The notes under the pieces: model-generated
Told to the model about the DNA's origin: nothing
The model's input: only the letters and a program-made list of their open reading frames with translations
Databases searched by the model: none
Position numbers and translations under genes: made by a program
In this document: positions 1 through 11,993 of the stretch, piece by piece
Layout: each line of letters starts with the position of its first letter
Position numbering within the stretch: the first letter of the stretch is position 1
Origin: Meghimatium bilineatum
Lineage: Eukaryota > Mollusca > Gastropoda > Stylommatophora > Philomycidae
Assembly (NCBI GenBank): GCA_034231615.1
Contig: CM067298.1
Span: 65,987,591 to 66,051,590 of the forward strand
Direction of reading: 5' to 3'
DNA length: 64,000 nt

Positions 1-737
1 ACCCAGACCCAATCATTGGTGTTCGGAAAAGCAAGAAGTCCTAACCCAACTCTAATGTCGAGCCTTCCTAAACCGGAAATATGCTCGCGAAGAGAAAGGG
101 TCCCGTACCCGATGGGCTTAGGCAAGAAAGGGACAACGATGGCAATCCTGGCCCAACTCTACTATCAGGTTTTCCTATACCGGAAATACACTTGCAGAGA
201 GAAAGGGTTCAGTACCTGTTGGGATCAGGCGCTATTGGGACAAGGTCGCTCAGCTCTCAAACGCATTGCTCTCAAACGCCTGGTGTGAGACTCGAACTTG
301 GACAAGGGGTACACGATGTCGGTGAATGACACCTCGGCTAAGAATGCGAAAGAGCCAGGGTCCAACTCTTCCGATGAGTTCTTCCCCTTAAGGAACCAGG
401 CTCACGGATGAGAAACGGTTCAGTACCCAATGGGCATAGGCACAGTACGTCCAATTACATGAGGCAAGTTCATAGACAGTGGAACACCTCGTGCAAAATA
501 GACGAGAGCAAAAATCGTCTGGGCGAAGAGCTACCACATACACGCATGCCTGGAGACAGATATTGAGGCTGTCACAGGCTAGGGTAGCGCACCCAAATTG
601 TCAAGGCATGCCGAAATTGGATGTGCTAGGCCTACACGGCGCATAACGGTGGCACAACGTAATCACGCTCCAGGCGGAAATCGCACGTATATCCGTGCTG
701 GTTACAATGTAGCGAACGCAAAACAAACAAACAAACA
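1..737 (+). mobile_element. R1 retroposon, copy A (5' end outside window)
   Basis: This stretch aligns, with moderate divergence, to the reverse complement of 54792-55793. Shared landmarks are the phrase ACTTGCAGAGAGAAAGGGTT, the segment near 290-320 and the segment near 410-490. It ends in GCGAACGC followed by (AAAC)n at 719-737, like the 3' tail of a retrotransposed element. It holds fewer of the ~105-bp internal tandem units than the second copy. No coding capacity is recognisable; the open frames across 16-329 are short and are not shared as protein between the copies. The element class is unknown. Confidence 0.75.
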
Positions 738-820
738 TCACTCATATTTAATATCTACACAGGCATTTTGTTTTTAAACATGTAGAAGAAACGCAAGGGC
801 TTAAAATCAATGTGAATATT

Positions 821-1095
821 CTTCTTCATCTACTGCGTTTGTGCTCAAACTCATGCAAATTACCAGGAAGTAGTCCGGAGAACGAAATGATATGTGTTAT
901 GGTTTACAGCATTGCTGCGATATCTGCGCCTTTCGGCCTGACACATCCGACTTCAGTATGGCTGTGGGTCACTGACCCTATATGGGATGGGGCAGCCAAC
1001 TCCATCCCATAACCTCTTTAGTCGCCTGTTGCGACATGCATGGAAGATAAACAGTGTTGCTATTCTTTGCTCCCTTTTTGGGTCTCGGCAACACA
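821..1095 (-). mobile_element. S1 SINE-like repeat, near full length
   Basis: One of eight copies in the window. On the plus strand it runs from CTTCTTCATCTACTGCGTTT to GGGTCTCGGCAACAC, so the sense strand is minus and the GAA-rich tail lies at 821. It matches the copies at 58040-58312 and 63035-63325 along its length. There is no obvious tRNA A/B box. Transposition is probably LINE-dependent, because the 3' end resembles that of L-B. Confidence 0.8.
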
Positions 1096-1099
1096 TGTG

Positions 1100-2465
1100 C
1101 GTGAATATTAATATAATGTGTGTGAATATAGTGAATATAATGAATGTGAATATAATAAACAATCTATGATATCCATCCCGTATAACAATCGAGGCATGGA
1201 CTTATAGTTCAATGTGCAAAGAAAAAGGTCATTTTCTACCTTCCAGGTACATTGTAGCATGCGAGTAAGGAAAGTTGTGGCACATGCCGATAACCTGTAA
1301 CCTTTGAAACATCATCATTGTCACTACAGCTCGTGTCTTAATTTCTTATTTTGTGTCTTCTATTAAATTATCCCAATGGATGTTGAAGAAATCTAGGCCA
1401 ACAAACGTTGCACCTTTGCCATTGTGCGACAGACCCCAAGGTGATGGGGGAATGCCTGATATGACATCACTGCCGATGGGTCAACAAATCTGAGAGACGA
1501 ATGATGAGATAGTTGGTCCAGAAGTGTGTACTGCTCATCTGGAAGGGCATGATGTTCCTGAGATACTGCCGCGCTGGAATGCTTCCCTTCGGGGACTTGT
1601 TTGTTCATCATAAGTGATGATACCTATTTGCTAAATCAACTTTCTTAATTAAGTTAGAGTTATGTATTTGACTATGTGTTCGTAGATGGCTAATAAGCCC
1701 TATTCTGACCGCAAGTGTCCTTGGACAGTTCGAGTTTGGGTTGACCACTATAGATGACTTTTTTTATAATCTACCCATGACTTTCTAGCTACTATCCGCT
1801 GTTGAGCTAATGCATTTCCACTCTTTTCATAAAGCTGTACCTTTTCTGGCAGTAGAACGCAACCTAGCTCTATTTAGTACAGCGTCTTCCCATGTATCTT
1901 GATTTATTTCGAAAGGCTGTTAGTGAGGTATTTAATGAGTCCATTTGCGCTTCCTTTGGCCACCGCGAGAACGTATGCACTTCTGCAACTCACCATAAAG
2001 AAGTATCATTAGTAGGCGGTGATCAGACATATATGTCCTGCCCAACGAATCTGTGTCTGCATCAGAATATTGTCAATGCAATGGATAGCAGACTTATCAA
2101 GGGAATTTGTATCCGGAATTTAGTCATGTCATCTGATGTTCATGACTTGTCTTTGACAAGCTCGTGGATATGAAAATGACGCAATGGGGATTAATTCTTT
2201 CAGGGACTAAACATGCATCCATAAGCCCCCTAGCTAAACCATACATTTGAGACACTCTAATATGAGTCACGTGTTGTCTCTGTTTTAACAGAGAAGAACC
2301 TGTGATTTTGTCTGAAAGGCCGTGGGTTATTAAGACCTACTTGCTCACAGCTAAAGGGATTATTTCATCATCCCCAATCATTAAATATATGTAGATGGCG
2401 CATTACTCATAATTTGATCAGGAGCTACAAGACTAATCGACCAAGTCCACATACCAAGCGGAGAG
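1100..2465. other. No recognisable gene or repeat
   Basis: AT-rich sequence with only short open frames (the longest is 93 codons, at 1892-2173, with no recognised motif). The minus-strand frame at 1393-1611 is also unrecognised. No second copy was noticed elsewhere in the window. Confidence 0.5.
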
Positions 2466-2467
2466 TA

Positions 2468-2675
2468 CAGACTAGATATTAACACCCATAGTATATATTA
2501 TATTTATATATTAGTATACAGAGAATCTAGATTAGATATTAACGTGCAGAGAATATAGACTAGATATTAACATCCAGAAAAAATAGACTAGATATTAGCA
2601 TCCAGAGAATATTGACTAGATATTAACATCAAAAATATAGACCAGATACTAACATCCAGAAAACAAACACAAAAC
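2468..2675. repeat. Degenerate tandem repeat, unit about 28-30 bp
   Basis: About six imperfect repeats of AGACTAGATATTAACATCC plus an AT-rich spacer. Units have diverged and vary in length, which suggests an old array. Confidence 0.7.
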
Positions 2676-2772
2676 AACATATACAGTAAAAATCAAAGAG
2701 GAACAATCGTTAAGTAGTACATTATCAGTTTCTTGGACACATAATGCAAATAATAGTAGATGTGAGTCATCA

Positions 2773-3345
2773 TTAAGTGCCGTCTCAGCCACGAAGTTTG
2801 GCTGCAACAGACCTCCAACATTCCATGTCTCCTACCTTAGTGGTGCACTCTGCTAGACTGTAGCGTGTCCATCTCGCGATGTTACCGTTCCATTTGTATC
2901 TGTGATTCCCTCTTGCTCATACTCCCCTCGACTCTACCCTCAAGTAAGGTCTTCAAAAAGGTGTCCTTTTAATACATCCAAAATATTTTATTTGTTTGAT
3001 CTCTATTTCCTTTAATAATTCTTTTTTCATATTAAGTGTTGCTAGAACCTGGTTGTTGGTTTTTATCTCTTTTCATGATGTTCTCCCCATTCTCTATATA
3101 TCCACATCTCAAAGACATCAATTCTGTCTTCTAATTATTTGTTTATTGTCCATGTTTCTGAGTCATACATTAATATAGAATAGATGTAGCATTTTATAAT
3201 TCTCATATTTAGCTTGTTTGTAATTAGTTTAGATGTTAATATTTTTCTCATGTCATTGAAAGTACTTTTACCAATTCCTATTCTCCTTTTAACTTCTGTT
3301 TCAAATCTGCCATAATTTCTGATTATGTGCCCTAGAAATTGATAA
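2773..3345 (-). mobile_element. L-A LINE 3' fragment
   Basis: The reverse complement matches the 3' part of L-A (compare 17893-18420 and 53730-54085). It covers the region just after the RT core, the stretch resembling GRQRYKWENNITRWTGYSL, and the 3' terminus ending AGACGGCACTTAATGATGA. Many stops and frameshifts. The 5' truncation abuts an opposite-strand copy of the same family. Confidence 0.8.
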
Positions 3346-3349
3346 TGTA

Positions 3350-3645
3350 GATGTGAAACAAGTTAAAAGGAGAAAATTGAATGGCCAAAAGTATTTTCAA
3401 TTACATAAGGAAAATATTAACATCTATATAAATCACAAAATAAGAATGAGAATTGTGAAATGCTACAACCATTTTACATTAATGTATGCTTAGAAACACG
3501 GATAATGAACCAACAGCTACAAGACTGAATGTGTGGATATATAGAAGAATATGGAGAACTTTATGAAAAGAGAAGAAACAGATTTTCTGACAGCATTAAG
3601 AAGGAAAAATGAACTATTAAAGATAATAACAATCAAACAAATAAA
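3350..3645 (+). mobile_element. L-A LINE internal fragment, inverted relative to the neighbour
   Basis: The plus strand carries the L-A segment beginning GTGAAACAAGTTAAAAGGAG and ending near TCAAACAAATAAATATTTAG, which is also present in reverse complement at about 3050-3345. The two pieces therefore form a head-to-head inverted repeat of about 290 bp with almost no spacer. The segment is non-coding because of frameshifts. Confidence 0.75.
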
Positions 3646-3654
3646 TATTTAGTA

Positions 3655-3872
3655 AGGGACATGACAATAGTTGCCGTCAACAATACTGTTTTCATGCACC
3701 TATAAGATTAATTGCATTTGAAATTTTTTAATGTGCAAATTTAAAATAAATCACGCAATTTTTTCGCGTTTTTATTTTTGCAGAAAAAACTTTATTTGGG
3801 AGAGTAGAGGGAGGGAAAAATTATTTTTGACATTATTACGAACAATTGTGGATGTAATTTATGAACAGCCCT
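3655..3872. mobile_element. M1 MITE-like element, degraded
   Basis: The right end GATGTAATTTATGAACAGCC matches the terminus seen at 12630-12654 and 25000-25013. The interior has the family's purine-rich GGGAGAGTAGAGGGAGGG stretch. The left end (near 3655) is degraded. Non-autonomous; no open frame. Confidence 0.5.
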
Positions 3873-5105
3873 AATGCGCCGATAAGTTGTTCTTAGAGAA
3901 GCTTTACAATTTACTCTGTGTGTGCGCGCGCGCGCATGTGTAGGGGGGGGCGAGGGTATGGTTGATGATGAGAGGGGATGGATACCCCTATTGTATGTTT
4001 ATTTATCAGTAAGTGTCAAATTTGTTTTTAAAAGAGAGGGGGAGTGTATATGAGTTGTTTGAACATATAATCTTGTATCTACTGGCTTGATTGTAGTTTT
4101 CCTACTGTATCGAATTTATATATTTTTAAACTAAAACAAACTTTGAGAAGAAATATAAAGAAAATTGTTTTTGCTTGCCCTACACCAAGAAAAAAGTTGT
4201 GAATACATCAAAAACAACAAAGCTAAGCATATCGTGTATCACGGTATGTTGTTTTGATAACGGCGATCATGATAACTATAATGATGATAAGATGTTACTC
4301 CAACATTTAATGACACGTTACTCTAATGTACCGGATAATTGTTGAGCTTCCCTAGGGAAATCACAATCTGCGATAGCTATCATTATCTCAAGCAAAAACC
4401 AACTCCCGTTCCTGAAGTCGTTTCTAACAATTTTCGCGTGAGTTCATAACGTATATGATCCTAAGACATCTCTTATGGCTTTAGTAAAAGCGTAGAAGAA
4501 GGTTTTTCAATTCCTTCTGGTCTGATAATTACTACAATGCTCTGAAACAACCTGTCTTGTACGATTTGGTTGAGTCAATGACCTTTTTACATGCCACGTG
4601 GGTCAGAAGTTATGGATAACAATTTAAACACAAACATTTCCATCTCATGAGTTAAGTGTGCTCGACTGCTTCTTACGGCTGACGCTCTCATTGGAAACCA
4701 ATGTCTCATTATAAATCAAGCTGTCCATAGTCCGACACCATCCTTTCGCTTTATTACCTCCTGTTTTCCCATAGCTTTCTTTTCCAGACCTGAACTCATC
4801 TGTCGTGACTCGTCTTCTTAATGTACTAGTTACAGCCGGGTTAAACCATCCCAATCGTAATTAAGAGCTTTTTTTATTTAATGACATTTCCTTTGATTTA
4901 AACAGAACTGGTCTTTATTAATTTAAGAATAAAAAATAAAAACAAGTTTACTAGTGATATACAAGTAAGAGATAATGGTCTAATAGATTAGGTTAAGATA
5001 CATACAGAATAGGTGGCTTGAAGTATATTAGAGGCATACACTAAAACAAATCGGCTGACGTATATGAAACATCGGCCAATCAGAGCAGATAGGACACAGA
5101 CAGTT
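3873..5105. other. No recognisable gene
   Basis: Contains a short alternating TG/CG run near 3917-3940 and otherwise AT-rich sequence. The 69-codon minus-strand frame at 4645-4854 matches nothing I recognise and lacks support from neighbouring exon-like features. Confidence 0.5.
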
Positions 5106-5109
5106 CCAT

Positions 5110-5261
5110 CGAAGATGGATGTGTCGGGCCATTGGCGCAAAGAAATCGAAGTCACAACGCATTTCCATTCTCTGGACTACATTCTGCTGGAAATCTAGAA
5201 AGTCAATTGTCCTGCTACAAGAGAGATCTGGCGGGAATTTGAGAATGAACGCTGAAGAAGA
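5110..5261 (+). mobile_element. S1 SINE-like repeat, 5'-truncated
   Basis: Sense-strand 3' half: GGATGTGTCGGGCCATTGGC, then CAACGCATTTCCATTCTCTG, ending TGAGAATGAACGCTGAAGAA. A partly different middle (the ATCTGGCGGGAATTTGAGAA region) is shared with the copy at 53520-53680, so the two may represent an S1 subfamily. Confidence 0.65.
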
Positions 5262-6539
5262 AGGACACAGACAATACATTTTCTTGGCGATTTATTTCTT
5301 TTTCCACCGAAAACAACATTGTCCTACATTAGTCCATAACTTTGCATTTCATTCAATATTCTTCTTCTGTTTGTTTTCAAATTCCTGTCAGCAGAATGTA
5401 GTGATCTTGATTAGGTACAAGTATCACGACACTGAGACCATTCTCACACACCATTCTTAGATGCACATGGGGTACTTCAGTACCAACAATTATTACTTGA
5501 CTTTTTTTAACTACGAAGTATTAGATACAGTATCGCAGATACGAGCCCACATCCAAATGAGCGCTGACAAAGAACACTAACTATACTGTATATCGAAATA
5601 CAGAACAGAGAGTGAATGGAAGCAGACATGTCGTGGAAAGTCGTGGATTGAGCCAGTTGAGAATGTCATAGAACTTGTGAATATGCTATGAGGACGAATT
5701 GGAAAGACTGTCATGCAGCAGGTTAACTCGCAGAGAATTGTGAGCGTTTCATAGCTTCCATTATGAAGACGAACTGGGAAGACTGCCATGGGTATAAACG
5801 GAAACAGTTTAAGAATAGGTATTTTGAATATTTCCTGAACGATTTATCTTATTGTTTGTCTTGATGTTTATATCACGTAGCGATATGTATTACATGTTCT
5901 TCTTTAACTAGCTTTTACAAATACATTCTACATGACACCAGACATAAACAAACTAGTATTAACATTACACGTGTCAGTAAGTTTACACGAATGACACCCA
6001 TTTTCTATCTCTTTCAATGAACTACTCTAATTCCGGCACTGCATTATTCTAACCATTCCTTTCTCTTATCTTTCTAACAATTCTATAAGTTTCCGTTTCC
6101 AACAACGCTATGGAAATAGTGCACTGTCGACGGCATTCATTTTGGATTCTACAGTTACAGATTTACTGTCCTTAATTATGCACCTGCGTGTGCTAATTCC
6201 AGAAGGACCAGGACTCTTCTGGATATTGTTCTCATGTAGAGGTTATCATTATTTTAGGAATGACTGATGGTGTTATAGTATAGCGAAGTTATTGTGGGAT
6301 GATGTATACGTATTTGTAGAGGTAATAAAAACACAAAGACATTTAAAAAAATGAAATGCCGACATAGCAGATTATGGTGATGCATTGAAATAACAAATAT
6401 ATGTACGAGTTCTTCTGCATTTCTTCACATAATCCTGCTGATTAGAAAATGTAGTTCGAAGAATAAGGATAAACTTGAATAGAGAACAGAATATATATCA
6501 ACACCATTTATTTAAAAAAAAATTATAATCATATTAAAG
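5262..6539. other. No recognisable gene
   Basis: AT-rich. A diverged duplication of about 80-110 bp occurs at 5670-5790 (GACGAATTGGAAAGACTGTC versus GACGAACTGGGAAGACTGCC). No recognisable protein. Confidence 0.45.
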
Positions 6540-6752
6540 GAAATCAAATCAAACAAATAAAATATGTTTGACATAAATAAATACATGAAACTTTGTTGAA
6601 GACATAGTTTGAAGGTAGAGTTGAGGGTCGACGAATAAGAAGGAAGAAAAGATACACAGACTGAGAAACAAAAGAAAGAGACATGATGTTTGAAATTTGA
6701 TACAAGCAGGCAACCTTCGATTCGGATACGGTTCTTGATAATGATGAGTTGG
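6540..6752 (+). mobile_element. L-A LINE 3' end, heavily degraded
   Basis: Starts with AATCAAACAAATAAAATATG and ends CGGTTCTTGATAATGATGAG. It matches, with deletions, the L-A 3' end at 62420-62865, including the TGA-rich tail. Confidence 0.55.
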
Positions 6753-6840
6753 TAGAACAGAACTGCTTTAGTAGTTTACAGCATGACAATGCTGTCTGCT
6801 CCTTTTTACTCAACATATTCGAAATCATCATGGATGTTTT

Positions 6841-7407
6841 GTTCATGTTACTATCTACAGGATATGGTATTAATTATTTTTGTTCATGTTACTATCTACA
6901 GGATATGGTATTAATTATTTTTGTTCATGTTACTATCTACATGATATGGTATTAATTATTTTTGTTCATGTTACTATCTACAGGGTATGGTATTAATTAT
7001 TTTTGGTCATGTTACTATCTACAGGATATGGTATTAATGATTTTTGTTCATGTTACTATCTACAGGATATGGTATTAATGATTTTTGTTCATGTTACTAT
7101 CTACAGGATATGGTATTAATGATTTTGTTCATGTTACTATCTACAGGATATGGTATTAATGATTTTTGTTCATGTTACTATCTACAGGATATGGTATTAA
7201 TTATTTTTGTTCATGTTACTATCTACAAGATATGGTATTAATTATTTTTGTTCATGTTACTATCTACAGGATATGGTATTAATGATTTTTGTTCATGTTA
7301 CTATCTACAGGATATGGTATTAATGATTTTTGTTCATGTTACTATCTACAGGATATGGTATTAATTATTTTTGTTCATGTTACTATCTACAGGATATGGT
7401 ATTAATC
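6841..7407. repeat. Minisatellite, 41-bp unit, about 14 copies
   Basis: Head-to-tail repeats containing GTTCATGTTACTATCTACAG and GATATGGTATTAATTATTTT. Copies differ mainly at one T/G position (TTAATTA or TTAATGA) and in the length of a T run. The unit length is not a multiple of three, so the open frames crossing the array are artefacts. Confidence 0.95.
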
Positions 7408-7499
7408 ATAGATCAAACACTTCTTAGTCACTCTTTTGGCATGCATTACATGTGACAGCGTTGCTGCTTTTTGCACAATTTTCAGGTCCTAGCATCATA

Positions 7500-7715
7500 C
7501 TGCATCAAACACATAGACCTCGGTCTTCCTTAGATCCCCCAGAGTTCTCAACACCGCCATAACTACTATGTAATCCATATCCGCTGGAGTTCTCGACTCA
7601 ACTATGTAGTCATTGGTCTTTCATAGATTCGCTGGAGTTCTCGACTCCGCTATACAGTCTTTGGTCTTCCATATATCCACTGGGGTTCTCGACTCTACTA
7701 TATAGATAATATGTA
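7500..7715 (+). repeat. Degenerate tandem repeat, left block
   Basis: Three to four imperfect units of roughly 55-65 bp with CTGGAGTTCTCGACTCC followed by CTATATAGTC and GGTCTTCCATATATCC. The same unit in the same orientation reappears at 9940-10300, on the other side of the Penelope-like pair. Confidence 0.7.
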
Positions 7716-8242
7716 CTCATTGCGCAAACTGAAATCCAACAAACAAAGCTTGGAACAGGTTAATGAAGCTTTGCTAATAACTGGAAACACACATACTAAT
7801 ACCCACAAGTCGACGTTTTGACCAAAAAGCCTTTATCAAGACTACATTCACAACAAAAAACTACTATCAAGAACGTTCACATGCCAGAGCTAAATGTAAT
7901 GTGAAGATAACCCGGAAGGTTTGAAACTATGTCAGATGTGAAATGGCAACAAAAAAAAATATAGAAAGCACAGCCAAATACATGTGAAACGAGACAATTA
8001 GAGAAAATACGGAACAACATGATATCTTCCATACTACTGACGGGTATTGATCAGGAATGGTTCAAGAGTGCCACATTTATGTAGCAGTTCTCACGCTCGT
8101 GACGAGAACCAGTGAGAGACGCACGACTGAATGGCCATCAACTGAATGAGCTGGGCGCCATGGTTGAAAATAGTTCTTTATGCTGCACAGGTGTTTGCAG
8201 CATTGATCCGCAAGCCTCCTTCCAGTCTAACCTATATATACG

Positions 8243-8332
<90 letters not shown>

Positions 8333-8890
8333 CACAATGCTTGCAGATGATGGCATATATGGCGTTGCTGGACACACACGTTAAACTCTCTTCAATGGTG
8401 AAGGTGGCATTGGGGAATGTGATAAACTGGGCGTGGGTGACATAGGCACAGGTGTACCATCATTTTCGTTTACAGCTGATGGTGCCAAAATCATTAGGGA
8501 CTTCAGGCTGGAGATGACTCCGGTCCAGTAGATTCCTGAGGTTCTTGCCACGTCTGTAAGCAATCAGAGAGAGATCACAGAACACTTCCTGCGTCTTGAA
8601 ATCCGACTGGAGAAGAGGAGTGTATCGGATTAGAACAGAATCGTTATGCTGGTGGAAAGAGAGAAGTTTGACCCTCTCCGAATAGTAAGACCTGTGAATG
8701 TACTAGAGGGCATCATAGCGGTAGAGGCTGCTCACTAGATACAGGACGGACCTGAGGACCCTGTCGGGTTATATGCGACAGCGGAAGAAATCCATCATCT
8801 CGTAGGCTTTCTCGAGAATGTCATCCTCACCACTACACAGACGCCGGAGACGAAAAAGTTGAGAGAATAGAAGGGAATCATTATGCAGAT
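7716..8890 (-). mobile_element. Penelope-like element 3' half, copy 1
   Basis: The reverse complement encodes, with frameshifts, a Penelope-type RT C-terminus and linker. From about 8860 it reads LRRLCSGEDDILEKAYEMMD, then near 8540-8500 a stretch like AYRRGKNLRNLLDRSHLQPE, then the cysteine pair of the GIY-YIG linker near 8420. A GIY-YIG relic (SNAIYAIICKHC) lies at about 8350-8390, is split by a TA microsatellite, and continues to about 8110. The 3' end (8080-7716) matches 9640-9950 in reverse complement. Many stops; dead copy. Confidence 0.75.
8245..8330. repeat. (TA)n microsatellite
   Basis: Almost uninterrupted TA repeat inside the GIY-YIG region of Penelope copy 1. The predicted IYIY-rich peptides from it are artefacts. 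Confidence 0.97.
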
Positions 8891-9156
8891 GTTTGATAGA
8901 AGACGTATAGGTGAATGCTATGGGCATCAGCCGGTTTGTGGTGTATCAGTGTGATAAGACAGGAAGGTAAGACAGTGAAGGATATGTCCAGCCGTCAAGT
9001 TCACATCCCAAATTTCTAATTTCCATGTAAACATCCGGGCCACCACTATCCAACCTTCCAGTCTTAGCAGTAGAACATCAGGGATCTACTGATCCGAACT
9101 CATCTCCAGTCTGACGTCCCTAATCATTTTCGCACCATCAGCTGCAAGCGCAAAAG

Positions 9157-9435
9157 ATGCCACACCTACGCTTGTGTCACCCAGACCCGGTCTGTCATAT
9201 TCTCAAAGGCACACTTACCATTGAAGAAAGTTTCACATGTGTGTCTCGCAACGTCATCTATGTCACCATCTGTATGAGTTGCACCATGTCATATATAAAT
9301 GAGGCAGGAAGAAGGCTTGCGGACCGATTCTGCGAAGAACGGTACAGTATCAAAAACAATTTTGGTTATCCTGTTGACGACCACTTCATTAACACGGGCT
9401 ATCGGAGCGCCCAGGAAATTCAGGTGACGACTTGA
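9157..9435 (+). pseudogene. GIY-YIG endonuclease domain of a Penelope-like element
   Basis: A 92-codon open frame with the family order visible: a cysteine-bearing start, VIYVTICMSC (the GIY-strand equivalent), [13 protein letters not shown] (the YVG-ETGR equivalent with the conserved arginines), then [11 protein letters not shown] (the usual P-V-x-x-H-F segment). In active relatives this domain nicks target DNA for retrotransposition. The YIG glycine position is Asn here, the RT is absent and the frame is short, so it is a relic. The start shown is just the first Met in frame. Confidence 0.75.
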
Positions 9436-9439
9436 GAAC

Positions 9440-9596
<157 letters not shown>

Positions 9597-9939
9597 TATT
9601 AATTTGGTACGCTTGAGCCTTTCTTGTTAAAGTCAGTCAGTCGTATGGATATCATGTTGTTCTGTATTTTGTTTGTTTGTCTCGTTTCATATGCATTTGA
9701 CCATGTTTTGTATACTCTTTGTTTGTGTTGTTTCCCCTCTGACCTAGTTTCAACCCTTCCGAGTTATCTTCACATTACATTTAACTATGGCATGTGAATA
9801 TCAGTTGTATTGTATTTGCACGTTGTTTTTTGTTGTGTATGCAATTTTGATAAGGCCTTTTGGTAGAAACGTCGATATGTGTGTGTTATTATGCGTGTTT
9901 CCATCTATTAGCCAAACTTCATTACCCTGTTCCAGGCTT

Positions 9940-10300
9940 TGTCCACTATATAGTCTATGTGCTATATCCTTCCATAAATTTTCTAGAGTTTTAGACTCCA
10001 CGATATAGTTTTTGGTCTCCCATACATTCGCTTGAGTTTATAACTCCACCATATACGTACTTGATTTTCCAAAAGAACAGCTTTTGACTACCATGTAAGT
10101 ACTTGATTTTCCATATATTCCCGTTAGTTTTCGATTCTGCAATACTTCTCATAAATTGTTACAAATGCAAACAGTTACGACTTTCTAGAAGTTCTCTCTA
10201 CAATATAAATAACACAGAAAGGCCCTAAAACTATTTGATCTGCAATACTTGGCCTTCCATGGATAGATCCACCGAGCTCTCAACTCCACAATAGAGATAA
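9940..10300 (+). repeat. Degenerate tandem repeat, right block
   Basis: Continues the unit of 7500-7715 in the same orientation (CTAGAGTTTTAGACTCC, then ATATAGTTTTTGGTCTCCC). The array seems to have been present before the Penelope-like pair inserted. Confidence 0.6.
10148..10235 (+). repeat. Long-range inverted repeat, left arm
   Basis: About 87 bp (from CTCATAAATTGTTACAAATG to ACACAGAAAGGCCCTAAAA) recurring in reverse complement at 11994-12081 with roughly 90% match by eye. The arms are 1.76 kb apart. They may be terminal repeats of an unrecognised DNA element or two copies of a short repeat. Confidence 0.75.
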
Positions 10301-10561
10301 CCTCATGGATCACTGTTAAGTCGCGTGGTGAAAGAATATTCTGTTATAATGTATACCACTTCTTACCATTTGTCATACGATATACAAATAAAATTTAACG
10401 CGTTCAAATGAACAAATAATATGAAATAGAAGACACGGAAACTATTGTCTGTGATTTTAAATGGTTATCTTTCTTTGCACATAAACCTTGTTTCATTATT
10501 AGCGCGAAGTGTGTTATCGAATGTCTATCGTAAATTATACAGTGCGGACCATCCTTAAAAA

Positions 10562-10692
10562 GTGACGCATTTGACTTTTCCATTTTATATTGGTTTTATA
10601 TTTTTATATTAGTGATTTATATTGGTTAATACGTGTATACTTTGTGTTGACAACCAATGAAAATCGCGGTAAAACTCAAATGAGTCACTATC
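10562..10692. mobile_element. M3 MITE-like palindromic element
   Basis: Ends are imperfect inverted repeats: GTGACGCATTTGACTTTTCC at the left, and the reverse complement of the right end reads GTGACTCATTTGAGTTTTAC. About 130 bp with no coding capacity. No clear target duplication. Confidence 0.5.
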
Positions 10693-11993
10693 GCCATCTG
10701 ATAATGAGACATAATTCTTATATACATGCAAAGAGTGTACCTATGTCGGTTTAGAAAATTACTCATTATTGGTTGCTTTTTTAAAGCGTTGCCCATACAG
10801 ATACCTCAAGTGCTTGCATGTGTGTGTATTTTGTCACCATGCACTGTATGCCATCACATGCACTTTATGCTCTCACCATGCACTGCATGAATCAAAGATG
10901 GAAGTGGAACCTAGTCCTGGCGAATATGACACTAGAAATAGCCTCAGGACGAATATTATCGATGCCCAACAAAGAGTTTATTTATATCTCTCGACTATGC
11001 AAGATATTTCGCTAGTGGTCGAGTCAGAAAAATGTGAGATGTAAAGACTCAAAAAAATAAAATGAAATATCTAAGCATTATCCGGAGGTGACAAATATCT
11101 GAACATACTGAACAAATTGTCAATTTTATATTTCTGAAACAGACATGTGTACAAAATGCACTAGAATTTGATGTCGTAGGAACTAACGTTGCACTGGAAT
11201 ATTCATGCATGCATCCATAAAACTCACAACTCTATGTCGTAACTATGGTCGTAAGGGTACAGAAGTGGGTGCATCAATACTTTGAATCATCAATATATAT
11301 CTATCATCAGCATGGCTGATTAATTAGAGAAAAAACGTAACGTGTGATGATGTCTGTTCAAGGTTGTTTTAAAAAAAAAAATATTTTAAATTATTTTTTG
11401 TTTGTTTCTGTTGCTTTGAATTGTTCTCTGCAAAATCACTTTTGATAGGGACGCATGTTGTTTTGTCTCTTCAAACCTATTAAGTTTTCTTTTCTTCTTC
11501 AGCATTCGTCCTGAAACTTCTTGGGAATAAGCAGGATGTAGGTAATGCGTTTTCATGTTTTAGATTTAGCTGCGATATCTACACTTCTCAATCAAAAACA
11601 TTAGACTTCAGCATGAATTCAAGGTAATTTTGACTCTTTATGGGATGATACTTCACTCCCAAAAAAGTCCTTATTCGATTCCGGCACCATGCATAACAGG
11701 TGACAGTATAACTATTCCATGCTTCAATTTCGAGCTCCCGTCACAGATGTGCGAGCTTTCACGTGGTCACCATTAACAGTATTGCATCTAACATTAAAAC
11801 ATATTAACTACACACAGTTTACATGTTAACGTTTAATAACAAAATTTTACTCTTCGAAACAACAAAATGCAAGTATTTTTTTTTTTTGGTTGCTTCTAAT
11901 GACAACGCAACTTTATATTACTGATTATTCCTCTTTTGTCATATCTACATATCACTACTGCAGGTGCGCTGAGGATATATGATCGTCGACATT
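10693..11993. other. No recognisable gene
   Basis: Interior of the long inverted repeat pair. A segment near 11685-11730 containing ATGCATAACAGGTGAC is repeated near 12547-12590, inside M1. The 91-codon frame at 10769-11044 shows no recognised motif. Confidence 0.45.

Noticed and set aside
16-329. Overlapping 90- and 82-codon frames at the window start
   Set aside because: They lie in the tandem-unit part of R1, are in two frames at once, and match nothing beyond the repeat itself.
4645-4854. 69-codon minus-strand frame as a small gene
   Set aside because: It has a Met start and a stop but no recognised domain, no signal peptide, and no splice or promoter context; length is within chance expectation.
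7044-7241. Repetitive 65-codon frame
   Set aside because: Falls in the 41-bp minisatellite, whose unit is not a multiple of three, so the frame is accidental.
8112-8445. Open frames of 90-99 codons with I-Y repeats
   Set aside because: Translation of a TA microsatellite inside a dead Penelope-like copy that is coding on the other strand. The same applies to 9289-9585 and 44603-44879.
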